Shown one piece after another: positions 10,851-20,640 of a stretch of DNA of 64,000 nt (its first letter is position 1; each line of letters opens with the position of its first letter). The DNA lies in NCBI RefSeq assembly GCF_963678635.1, contig NC_087066.1:29579301-29643300 (forward strand). Direction: 5' to 3'. This DNA comes from Symsagittifera roscoffensis. Taxonomy: Eukaryota; Xenacoelomorpha; Acoela; Convolutidae. The notes beneath the pieces are model-generated. The model saw nothing but the letters and a program-made list of their open reading frames with translations. It did no database searches and was not told where the DNA came from. A program made the translations under genes and the position numbers.

Positions 10851-11312
10851 ATGTCATTCAAAAATCTAGGAAATAAACAAACAATCGTTTTACACAACTG
10901 TGAGATAGATAACAAAAAATACGATCTTGTCATCACACCTCATACACGAACAGTTGGATACATTAGAACAAAACGACAAACAATAAAAAGAAAAATTATA
11001 AACAAACAAAGACAAATCACACGAAAAAGATTTTCAAAAACTAGAAACGCATTTTCAGAATCAGAAGCCAGCAATTTAGATGAACTCTACAAATTAAAAG
11101 AATCAATTGATAAAAATTGTCCCATTCACGATCAATTATATTTTTCCGATTCAGAAACAACTTCAAATTCATCAAAAAGAGGAAAAGGAAGAATAAAAAA
11201 GCAATACAAACACAAACCAGTACACTTGTATAATTGGAATCAACCAATTAGACACATCGATAGCTATATATTAACAGTCATCAAACGAAAAAATGAGCCA
11301 CACTCAAAGTGA
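10851..11312 (+). CDS. Small basic ORF upstream of gag (accessory, unknown)
   Basis: An intact ORF of 153 residues, the only full-length small gene in the element. The centre is strongly basic (TVGYIRTKRQTIKRKIINKQ, RKRF, later KRGKGRIKKQYKHK), around an acidic/Ser stretch (SESEASNLDELYKLKE, DSETTSNSS). This composition suits a nucleic-acid-binding or nuclear regulatory protein. No known domain is recognised. It overlaps the next ORF by 20 bases (gag-side ATG at 11293, this stop at 11310-11312), a compact arrangement typical of viral genes. Ordinary Ty3/Gypsy elements have no ORF before gag. Confidence 0.6.
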   Translation: MSFKNLGNKQTIVLHNCEIDNKKYDLVITPHTRTVGYIRTKRQTIKRKIINKQRQITRKRFSKTRNAFSESEASNLDELYKLKESIDKNCPIHDQLYFSDSETTSNSSKRGKGRIKKQYKHKPVHLYNWNQPIRHIDSYILTVIKRKNEPHSK

Positions 11313-12081
11313 CGATACTCCAGATGACGAAGAGGTTTACCCCTTCCTCATAGATGCACCCGATAATAGAGGGCAACATGATTTTTGCAAGAATTTACTC
11401 GTAAATTTGTTTGAACCCGGAATCAGTCCATGCAAAGCAGAATTCCCAGATATAAAAATCAAAAGACAAATTATTGAACATTATTTGAAAGACATATGTA
11501 ACTTAACACAACAATATGGAATCTACACCATAGAATTCAGCACACCAAATACGAATCATCGTAAATATGTTTGGGACCCTGAATGGTCTCATCGTACATT
11601 TATAATAATCCCACAATCTATCTCAAGTCAAGCAATAAGTACAATATCTTACCACAGAGATTATGTAAAAGTAGTAGCACTAACCATTGATGCAACACCA
11701 TTATACTACAAAACATTTTTACCTGATACACGAAATAACAGTTTAAATTCGACCGTCATACACAAAGAAAACCTTAATGGAACTAGAAATCTTACACAAC
11801 AAGATATCCAAACACCATCACACTTCATAAATGAAGAAATTGTCCGAACAACAACAACTACACAACAAAGTATTTCACCAATACATCCAAATTTAACAAC
11901 ACCAAGAAATACAAATACTTCACTGGCACAATCAACTGTTAAACCTTCGGTTGCTCCAAAATACTCACATATGGATTATCAAACATATAGACCCATGACA
12001 GTACCGTCAAAAACACGAAAATCATTCACAAGAAACACCTTTGCAGAACATAATTATAATTATACTCACAAACAAAGATGA
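11293..12081 (+). CDS. gag: N-terminal gag region or separate ORF, 262 residues
   Basis: The start ATG lies inside the end of the preceding ORF. The N-terminal two thirds look globular (mixed hydrophobic and charged, for example VNLFEPGISPCKAEFPDIKI and a Trp/His segment WDPEWSHRTFIIIP). The last 90 residues are Thr/Ser/Asn/Gln-rich and probably disordered. It ends at a TGA (12079-12081), but the same frame stays open past it and leads into the capsid region, so this may be the matrix-like N-terminus of gag cut by a nonsense change. The alternative is a separate accessory gene. Confidence 0.55.
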   Translation: MSHTQSDDTPDDEEVYPFLIDAPDNRGQHDFCKNLLVNLFEPGISPCKAEFPDIKIKRQIIEHYLKDICNLTQQYGIYTIEFSTPNTNHRKYVWDPEWSHRTFIIIPQSISSQAISTISYHRDYVKVVALTIDATPLYYKTFLPDTRNNSLNSTVIHKENLNGTRNLTQQDIQTPSHFINEEIVRTTTTTQQSISPIHPNLTTPRNTNTSLAQSTVKPSVAPKYSHMDYQTYRPMTVPSKTRKSFTRNTFAEHNYNYTHKQR

Positions 12082-13232
12082 AATCAACCCCCACGAAAAA
12101 ATAATAATCAAGTATGTTCTCACTATTGGGATAACCCAATGACAACAATCAACTCAGTAAATTTTCAAACTAATTCACATCCTCCACAGGATCATAGTGA
12201 AAATTACCCATTCTTTCAACAAAATAAAAATAAAAAGCAAGCACCTCATCATACGGATTATTTATCATCTGATGATGATTATTTACAACCAGACATTTTT
12301 GCACCATATACCCAAAAATATCGCACACAAGGATCGCGACGACCTCAAACATATAATAGAATTTTTTCTTCAAACCCAACAGATACACGAAATCAACAAC
12401 CAATACATATGCCAAATCCAACTAATACACAATCTTTTCAACCGATTCAACCACAAAACCCAATGACTATGCACTCGTATCAACCAACTCAAATGCAAAA
12501 TGAAATACCGCTTCCATATTACCTTCAGCAACACGAAATAACAAAAAATCAACTTTCAAATTTTTTGCAAATGCCAAATGCCGCAGAATTACTACAAATG
12601 ACAATAAATCCATACCTCATGGGTGGATCATCAATAACATCAAATAAACCGCTGATGGTATTTACAGGAACAGATCCTGAATATTCTGTAGAAGATTATT
12701 TAAATGCAGTAACAGCAAATTTAATTTTAAATATAGGACCTGAACCAATTAATACGCCACTACATCAAAATTGGATACATAGACGCACAGCATTGATACA
12801 AACAACCTTAGATGGCGCAGCTCAAAAATGGTTTTCAGTATTACCTATAGAAATAAAATCAGACTGGAAAAGGTTTACACAAGAATTTATAAAAATGTTT
12901 GACTCCGAAAGAAATAAACAACACCAAGAAGAGTTTTATGTAAGGAAATTTGCAGATTACCAAATGAAACCATCAAACAATTAGCAGTACGTATCGAAAC
13001 ACTAGTTCGAAAAACATATTCACTTAATACACATGACTATAATAACACAAAAATTACAAAAATTTTAATGATGACCTTAACACCTCAATTAAGGAAAATA
13101 GCAATAAAAACGAGAGCATCTCATCCTTCCTCAATTCGAGAGCCAGATTTTGATTTTCGAAAACTAGTAGACAAACTAGAGCAAGCTGAAATCACAATGA
13201 AACTTAAAGAAACAGAAAATCTAAAACTATAA
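12082..13232 (+). pseudogene. gag: gag capsid region (retrotransposon gag domain), frameshifted
   Basis: An ATG at 12139 opens a 281-codon ORF to 12984. The first part is Gln/Pro/Asn-rich. From about 12655 it resembles the retrotransposon gag domain of Ty3/Gypsy elements, with a Trp-containing helix (DGAAQKWFSVLP) and WKRFTQEFIKMF. At about 12961-12966 the homologous reading moves from frame 1 to frame 3 (ETIKQLAVRIETLVRK...), continuing to a TAA at 13230-13232. The combined pattern is a gag capsid broken by one indel and one stop, not two genes. Confidence 0.75.
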
Positions 13233-14447
13233 AATGTTAATCGAATTGAAACAAACACTACGCATATAAATAACATACAGGAATCAGATACAGATCTAGT
13301 TGAAAAAATCACTGAAATACTAAATATTTATGAAAAACATCCAAATTTTAAAAGCAAACCATCCTTCAAAAAAAGGTGTAATTATTGCCGACGATACGGA
13401 CACAGTATTTCCGAATGTAGACAAAAACAACAAGATAACCAAAACAAACCTCAAAAGCATAAAGAAGCAAATAAATCGTTCTATCAATATATGAAAAAAG
13501 ATCAAAATCTACCAAACAAAAATATATATAGTAACAACAGTTCAGGAAAACCACTTCCGAACAACACCAATTACACAAGGAATCAATCACGACATAACTC
13601 AAGTTATAGAGGAAGATCACCGGAACGAATAAATACACAAAATTCATCACAAAATAATTATAATCGATCAAATAGTCGAAATAACTATTTGAGATCAAAT
13701 TCCAATGCAACACAATTTGTTTCTAGATCCAGTTCCCAATCAAACCCAAGAAATAAACACTATTCCAATAATCAATCACGAAACTCATCATACAACAGAA
13801 ATAGAAACTATTCACATAATCGAAATAGAAGTTATTCGAACAATCGAAATCAGAATTACCCGAGCAATCGATCAAGAAATAACTCGTATAATAGATCAAA
13901 CTATCACAGATCAAATGACAATTATCAAAACAGATCACGGAACAATTCACAAAATCGAAATTCAAGTTATAATAATCAATATAGAAATTATTCCCAGTCA
14001 CCACATAGGAATAATAACCATTATAATAATTCTAAACATCGATACAGAAGTAGTACACCAAAACATCAAAGACATATTAATCAAGTACAGTCAAATGAAG
14101 AAACAACATCAGATCCCCCAGGTATTGATGACACAGGAAGTAACGAACTACAACTAAATCAAATAAACTGTGGATCATCAGACACAGAAAGTGATACAGA
14201 AAACACTATCTCCATAAATATGATAGCAGTCGAAAACGACTACGAACCTATTATATATGAACAACTTTTTTCATCACATATATATGAAAATCAATTAGAA
14301 CTCCTTCACAATTATTATATTGAACCCATCCATACTACACAAATGGCACAAGAAACTAACGAAATTAACACTGTAAATAAACCCAATGAAAATGACAAAA
14401 CAAAATGCTTGAATACATATCACATCTACCAAAACGTACAAAAATAA
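13233..14447 (+). CDS. gag: gag nucleocapsid-like region: zinc knuckle and Asn/Arg/Ser repeats
   Basis: A single CCHC zinc knuckle, C-x2-C-x4-H-x4-C (CNYCRRYGHSISEC), lies at 13377-13418, the classic nucleic-acid-binding motif of retroelement gag. After it, about 13590-14060 encodes an extreme low-complexity tract of Asn, Arg, Ser and Tyr (for example NRNRNYSHNRNRSYSNNRNQ), followed by an acidic Glu/Asp/Thr-rich tail. The frame ends in TAA at 14445-14447 but resumes directly as protease, so the stop may be a mutation or the gag-pol boundary. Confidence 0.7.
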   Translation, partial: NVNRIETNTTHINNIQESDTDLVEKITEILNIYEKHPNFKSKPSFKKRCNYCRRYGHSISECRQKQQDNQNKPQKHKEANKSFYQYMKKDQNLPNKNIYSNNSSGKPLPNNTNYTRNQSRHNSSYRGRSPERINTQNSSQNNYNRSNSRNNYLRSNSNATQFVSRSSSQSNPRNKHYSNNQSRNSSYNRNRNYSHNRNRSYSNNRNQNYPSNRSRNNSYNRSNYHRSNDNYQNRSRNNSQNRNSSYNNQYRNYSQSPHRNNNHYNNSKHRYRSSTPKHQRHINQVQSNEETTSDPPGIDDTGSNELQLNQINCGSSDTESDTENTISINMIAVENDYEPIIYEQLFSSHIYENQLELLHNYYIEPIHTTQMAQETNEINTVNKPNENDKTKCLNTYHIYQNVQK

Positions 14448-15194
14448 CAACCCAAAGAAAAAATTTGGACAATACCATTTCTTTTAGAAAGTCCAAGAAA
14501 CAAAGAATTTCAACCACCAGATCTTGAAATTGATTTTTTAATTGATTCAGGAGCAGAATCAAACATAATTAACATTCCCACATGGAATGAAATCAAAACA
14601 TTACACCCAAAATTAACGCCTCTTGCAACCTCCAGTAAACTAGCAACAGCACAAGGATCAACACTAGTAAACTATGGAAAAGTTCAATTATTTTTTCTCC
14701 CCACAAGAACAATGGAGCAAAATAAAATTTTAAACCAGCCATTTAAACAAATATTTCATATCACTGACATTAAACACAATATCATTGGAATACCATTCAT
14801 CTCGAAATATATACCAACAATCAACATCTTGAATAGTAAAATACTAATCAAAGATAAGTACACAAAAACAAAAAATACAGCTCTAACATTTTTTCAAAGA
14901 TTAAACAAACAACCACCATTCTTTTCAAAATTTTGTCCAATTTATAACCAACAACGAAAACACCTGAAACCACTATTAGGAAATATATATAACTTTTCAA
15001 TAAAACAAGTTCAACAATATGATAAAAATCAAAATAAACAACAACTCTTTATGTCAGGCTTTGAATTCAAACCCATCCATAAGTTTTTCAAAATCACGAT
15101 TTCATCCATAAAATATTTGAAAAATACGAATTCAGACATCATTTCGTTACATGTATATAACAATACACCTTATCAAGTAACATTACCCTTATGA
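14448..15194 (+). pseudogene. pol: Retroelement aspartic protease region
   Basis: The active-site triad is read as IDFLIDSGAESNI at about 14535-14570 (Asp codon 14544-14546). It is followed by the expected flap-side and C-terminal hydrophobic segments (HNIIGIPFISKYIPTINIL), which resemble the second strand of pepsin-like retroviral proteases. The frame is the same as the upstream nucleocapsid and the downstream RT. It ends at TGA 15192-15194, with the reading continuing as FLGYCETNATISP. About 250 codons lie in this segment. Confidence 0.7.
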
Positions 15195-16565
15195 TTTTTA
15201 GGATATTGCGAAACAAACGCTACAATATCACCAATGCATGAAAAAGCATACCGCGTAAATAATATACTCCAATTATTAGATATTTGTCAATCCACAATTC
15301 TTAATGAAGAACTATCCATAAATAATATAATAAGCAATGAAAAAAGAAATACAGATTATTTCATAAAAACCCCATATTTCAAACCTACATTCAACATAAA
15401 TAACTATACAGAGGATCAACAGAAATTTTTAACAATGTTTAACTTCCAACATTCACAAATAACACAAGACGAATTTGATAAGTTAGCCAAACAGCTAATA
15501 AAATATTCATCAGTCTATGCAACATCCTAATTTGATGTTGGCAAAATCAGTTCATCACTACATCTCCCGTTAAAACCTAACGCAGTTTTCAAAAAACAAA
15601 GAGCTAGTAAAGTACCAATTCATTTACACGACAAAGTAAACAGATTACTTGATATTTTAGAACAATACAAAATTATCTCATCAGTAAATAAAGAAGAACA
15701 ACCAAAAGGTAACACATTTTTTAACCCTGTTATCATTCTAGCAAAAGGAGAATCATTAAAAATAGTTTTAGACGCTAGATACCTCAATTCACTAATAGAC
15801 GAATCGAAATGCAATTGGCCTATTGAACCAATACAAGTTATTTTAACAAAAATAAACGGAAAATACTTTACAACCGCAGATATGAATAGTGCATACAATC
15901 AAATGCCACTAGATGAACAATCACGACGTTTAACACAATTTGTTATTGGAAATCAACAGTATGAATTTAACCGCCTATTCTATGGAATTTCCATAAGACC
16001 AGCAGCATTTTCAGCTTTTATGAGCAAAATTTTTAGACCACTAAAACTCAAGAAAAACCCAATCACCTATTTGGACGATGGTTTTATGCAATCACAGACA
16101 AAAGAGGAAATTTTTAGAGTTTTAGAACACTATCATAAAATACTTCAGAACAAAAATCTGAAGGCCGCCCCCAATAAATCACACTTCTTTTTAACACGAG
16201 TTAAATTTTTAGGACATAATATAGAAAGAAACACAATCACTCCATTAAAATCACGCATTGATGCTATTCAAAAACTTCAACCACCAACAAACAAAAAGAA
16301 AATTGAAGAATTCGTTGGAATGTTAAATTTCTTAAGCAAGTACGTTTATAAAATGCAAATATATTTAAGACCGTTCTATAATATCCTCAGACAACAAAAT
16401 AATTTTGAATGGAATACAGAACATCAAACACGATTTGAAGAAATTAAAAAAATTCTAACTGAACAAATTTCAAATACAATTCGAGATCCAAATCAACTAT
16501 TCTATGCAATGTGCGATGCTTCAAATTTTGGCATCGGCGCAGCATTATTACAATCACACAACTAA
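15195..16565 (+). pseudogene. pol: Reverse transcriptase and start of RNase H
   Basis: All in one frame with a TAA at 15528-15530. RT landmarks in order: PVIILAKGESLKIVLDARYL (15726), the FTTADMNSAYNQMPL core (15869), the catalytic YLDD (16068-16079), then HFFLTRVKFLGHNIE (16191). An RNase H start follows (MCDASNFGIGAALLQ, Asp codon 16515-16517). The frame stops at TAA 16563-16565 just after this segment, and the remaining RNase H acidic residues are not found downstream. A region of at least about 100 residues appears deleted, so this copy would lack RNase H even if the stops were ignored. Confidence 0.85.
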
Positions 16566-17022
16566 CAATGGATAAAAAATAACACCCAACAAAAAAAAAT
16601 AAAACACCACTCGCATAAAAAAGACTTTTTTCCGTTAATTGAACAAAAAATTTAACTGATAAAATAAATTTATCAGGACCACAAACAAATGATTCAAAAT
16701 ACACAATAAATCAAGTATTTGACCTCTATGACCCACTTGACACCATTCCCCTATCTAAATTAGAAATTGAAAACATTTTTCTCCCTCCAACAGATAAAAT
16801 TACAATTGAACTCTTGAAACAATATCAAAATCTTGACCCAGTAAATAGACAACTAAAATCATGGCACAAATACAAAACTAAGCCCGTAAAAGCAGATACC
16901 ACAATTTTAGGAAATAAAACACTCCTCCGATATTTCCGAAAATTTAAAAACACAACAATTAATGAAAACACAGACCTTCTAGAATATCAATTAAATGATT
17001 CTACAGTTCCCTGTCTCCCATT
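16566..17022 (+). pseudogene. pol: Pol linker between RNase H and integrase
   Basis: The first 110 bases hold several stops; from about 16650 frame 2 stays open to 17026 (TINQVFDLYDPLDTIPLSKL, later a Trp/Lys-rich segment and GNKTLLRYFRKF). The sequence leads directly into the integrase zinc-binding region after a frame change at about 17020. It corresponds to the tether and N-terminal extension of the integrase in Gypsy-like pol. No separate function is implied. Confidence 0.55.
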
Positions 17023-18509
17023 ATGATTTTAATAGCTTTTAACATTTCACATACACAAAACACTAAAGGACACTCTGGATCAGAGAAAACAGATTCAAAT
17101 TTTACACAAAATTTTTATTTCCCAAATGCAACAATTTGGATAAAAGTACTATGCAATGATTGTATAGTATGTCAGTTAAACAAACCTTATCCAAATCAAA
17201 AACAAATAGCACAAAAACAAGATTTTAAAGGACCAATTTCATTCGATACAAAAGGACCAATTTCACCATCTTCTGAAGTAAACTCCTACATTATGGTAAT
17301 TGTTGATGCATTTACACATTATGTAGCACTCAACCCAGTGCCACATGTAACGAGTATTATGCTTACGCAACACTTTATGAACACTGGATAGCTAAATTCG
17401 GATTACCCGAAATCTTAGTTACAGACAACGGTACAGAATTCACAAATAATGAAATCATCACACTATGTCACCTATATAACATCAAACACAAGCCACGTAT
17501 ATCTCATGCACCTTGGACAAACGGTTTAGTCGAAGGTATGAACCGTTCACTACAAGAATATCTTAGATGTATCATAAATGGAAATGATACAAGATACACA
17601 GAATGGTCAGCAGATGTAAAATTATTTCCCTTAGCATATAATTCACAAATTACAACAACTCTAGAAATGTCACCATACGAAATGGTTTTTAATCAAAAGC
17701 CGCGTAAACCAATTATGTTTACAGCAAACTCTCATAAAAATGCACAAGGTCATTGCCAACCAAACAAAGACTCAGTTTGTTATAACCTACCTTTACACAC
17801 GCATGATGAAGATCATTTTCATCACCCACAAATCCTTAAATTAGCCTTCGGTACACACACCGAATGGATTTTAAATAGAGATAAAAAACACTATGAAATT
17901 TACCAAAGAGTAACAAAAAAATTGTTACAAAGGCAAAACATTAACGAACAAATTAATTCACGCTTTACACCAGCCTCAGATTTAAAACTTAGAACAATTG
18001 ATTTAATACCTAATTTTAATACACAAAAAAGAATTTCTAAAAAATTACAACCCCTTCGCAAAGGACCATACCAAATAATTGCCAAACCTACTGACGTAAC
18101 ATATAAAATCACCGATTCAGACCAAAAAGAAATTGTTCAACATCGGAACAATCTATTGCCTTACTACCCAAAAGAATACGCACTACGCGAATTAACTCAC
18201 AGGTTTAAAAGTTATTCAAAATCACCCACATACGGAAAGAGAAATAAATGAACAAAAAAACATTCATCATGGAAAACAAAACACAAAACCAACTACAACC
18301 CAAAACAATACAAAAAGCTAGATGAAAAAATACCTCAAAAAGAAAGGAAAAATAGAAAAATGATAGAAAAAGTTATATAACAAGAACAAGTCGAGAAATC
18401 AGAACAAAGAGAGTCATCACGACTTAGAAATCAACCACGAAAAAACTACAAAACATTCATCCCACAATCTAAAATATTAAAGAAAGTTGAATTTCAAAAA
18501 CAAATTTAA
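17023..18509 (+). pseudogene. pol: Integrase (zinc finger, D,D-35-E core, basic tail)
   Basis: The zinc-binding HH...CC is read as SHTQNTKGHS then CNDCIVC (17152). Catalytic residues: Asp in SFDTKGP (17245), Asp in VTDNGTEF (17424-17426) and Glu in GLVEGMNRS (17532-17534). The last two are exactly 36 codons apart, the D,D-35-E spacing. The frame shifts from 1 to 3 near 17340. The C-terminal part (KLQPLRKGPYQII, then VQHRNNLLPYYP) matches the SH3-like DNA-binding end of Gypsy integrases. After a TGA at 18249 and one TAA, the frame continues as a Lys/Arg-rich tail to 18507-18509. No chromodomain is seen. Confidence 0.85.
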
Positions 18510-19305
18510 TTTCAAAATTAATAATCTTTGCACCTCTGAATCATTTTGAACTTTCATTTTTCAAAATAACATGCTGACAAACACGCAACAATTCTAGTTC
18601 AAATTTAGCGAATAGGATTCATTCAATCCGTCACCTTCTATAACTATAACACCAACCAATTAGACGAAAGATATTAAACTCCAGGCATATCTATAACTAT
18701 AACTTTACAACCTCCAGGTCAAAAATAAGCAAACCACTCAAACTTGACAACTAAAATAAATACCACCAAAATATCATAACCCTCCTTTATCTAATAACGC
18801 AAAGATCAACAATATTTTCCCAACTTAGAACTCAAAAACCCCCCAACCAAAAATGATAAATTAGCCTAAAGTAAAAATACGACCATATTAATTTAGCCTA
18901 AAGTACAAAAATCTCAAAAATACCCCAGATCACCTGACAAATAAAAATAAAGCAAAGAAGACCTCCCAAACACCATAAAATTCGCCCCCAACAACTTTTC
19001 ACAAAACTCAACCCACTTGTCAAAAAATCAATAAATAATTCGACCACACTTGCAAATTGCCCCAAACAACAAAAAATATTCGACCAAGAAGCCATTTCTT
19101 AAATGCTCTTCCCTCGATCAGTCAATACAATTTTCAACATTTTCATAAACTTTTTCACAATACTTAAATTTTGAAGCTTTTATAATAATTTTAATCATTT
19201 TTTGCAATATTTTTCAAATTTTCTACTCCCTATTTGAAATATATCTCCAACTTTCCCCAAATCATTGACCATATTCACAGGTACGATAACCCAAAGTTTA
19301 TTTAA
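18510..19305 (+). other. Element spacer between pol and ORF X, with splice acceptor candidate
   Basis: No ORF of note. A tandem echo (CTATAACTATAAC) lies near 18640 and 18695, and TTTAGCCTAAAGTA occurs twice (near 18860 and 18893). A good acceptor candidate, CCATATTCACAG, ends at 19280, 25 bases before the ATG of ORF X, and could serve a spliced mRNA for X. Confidence 0.4.
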
Positions 19306-20640
19306 ATGATACGAACAATTTTTAGTAGAACAGATATTTTTTTACTATTTGTAATTTTCATAACATTTTTATCATCCCTAATATTGACAATGTGCAAATT
19401 TATAAAAAAGGCAATAACCACATTCGCCTTAGCAACAATACTTTTAATTCTTTTCCTTGAAGAATACTACAATAAACATAAATTTTTTCACTAAGAAAAA
19501 TCAATCAGAATACCTTCAAAAATTGCTAACCAACAATCACACAGTCAGTCTTCACCGACATCATCCCAAGAAAACCCGACAATACCTTCAACTACCTAAA
19601 ACCCCCAAACATCCACACGAATTTCTTTCCAAGATAACCCATACACTTTTAAAGACTGACACGCTCGCTTATCTGAACCATTAGAACCAGTTCAGCGACA
19701 GGCACCTCTAAGTGAACCAACATCTAACTTGTACCCAACATTACCACAAGAATTAAGTAGAATAAGAAATATTAGTCAAAACCAAAATACAGTTGAAATA
19801 AATAGACAAATTATACTTACACGACGAAATAGAAATTTTCAAACCCCCCGAGTTCATTTTGATATACCCCAATCCCCATCACCAAATACTACAGAAAACC
19901 CAATTAGCATATTACCGGAAACCCCTACACTTCTTTCACAACGTAGCACCTCAAGTATACCCTCAGATTACTTAGGTTCAACACCAACATCTGAACAAAT
20001 ACGTGACAATCCCTTTAATCCCGCCCCCCAACCAAACATCACGACTACCATATTGGACAACACACTCATTCACACAAGGTGAACCAAATTTAATAAATGA
20101 CCCAATAGATATTGCTACGGATATAATAACATGGTCATCACTACCAGATACATTATAACTACCATCAACACCATCAATAAGCCAGATTTCACCGACGCCC
20201 TTCCCCCTAAATTTTCCAAATAACCTCGACGCTAGATATCGAGAACAATCATCAACAAATATCCCTTTAAGATTAGATTGGAACACGTTCACAGCACCAC
20301 CACCATTATTTGGACAACATCCAGAAAGTAACCGACTCCACAATTGGGCACTCCATAGACTACAACATAGACAAGACATCCACGAAGACATTCGTGACCA
20401 TAACATCCAAATACTCCAACAAAATAGTCTACAATTAAAATTCGAAATCACGATTAAACTTAACACATTGTTCAACATCCTTACCCATTTAACCCACCCA
20501 ATATAACAGCACAATCGCTACCAGCACCATTTATAACAACTGAAGTAATAAATAAGGACGACAGATATACCAAAAAGACAATTGGTTACATCACATTTTA
20601 TAACCCATACTCAGGATTATCACACACATGTATATTCTAA
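19306..20640 (+). pseudogene. ORF X: two-segment membrane protein with Pro/Ser/Thr-rich domain
   Basis: An ATG at 19306 opens with two hydrophobic stretches (IFLLFVIFITFLSSLILTM and TTFALATILLILFLEE) within 62 codons. The same frame, after stops, continues as a Pro/Ser/Thr/Gln-rich region (19700-20060). It then shifts to frame 2 (an amphipathic, Leu/His/Gln-rich helix-like region to about 20490) and back to frame 1, ending TAA 20638-20640. The end overlaps the env-like ATG (20628) by 13 bases. Position and topology suggest a viral membrane accessory protein. I do not recognise the family. Confidence 0.5.

Noticed and set aside
12960-12970. Programmed frameshift site in gag
   Set aside because: The shift falls in the middle of the capsid domain with no slippery heptamer or pseudoknot seen; an indel is more likely.
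11293-18509. Alternative genetic code or systematic stop read-through
   Set aside because: Both TAA and TGA interrupt gag-pol along with true frameshifts and a deletion, and the host gene ends normally in TAA. Simple decay explains it better.
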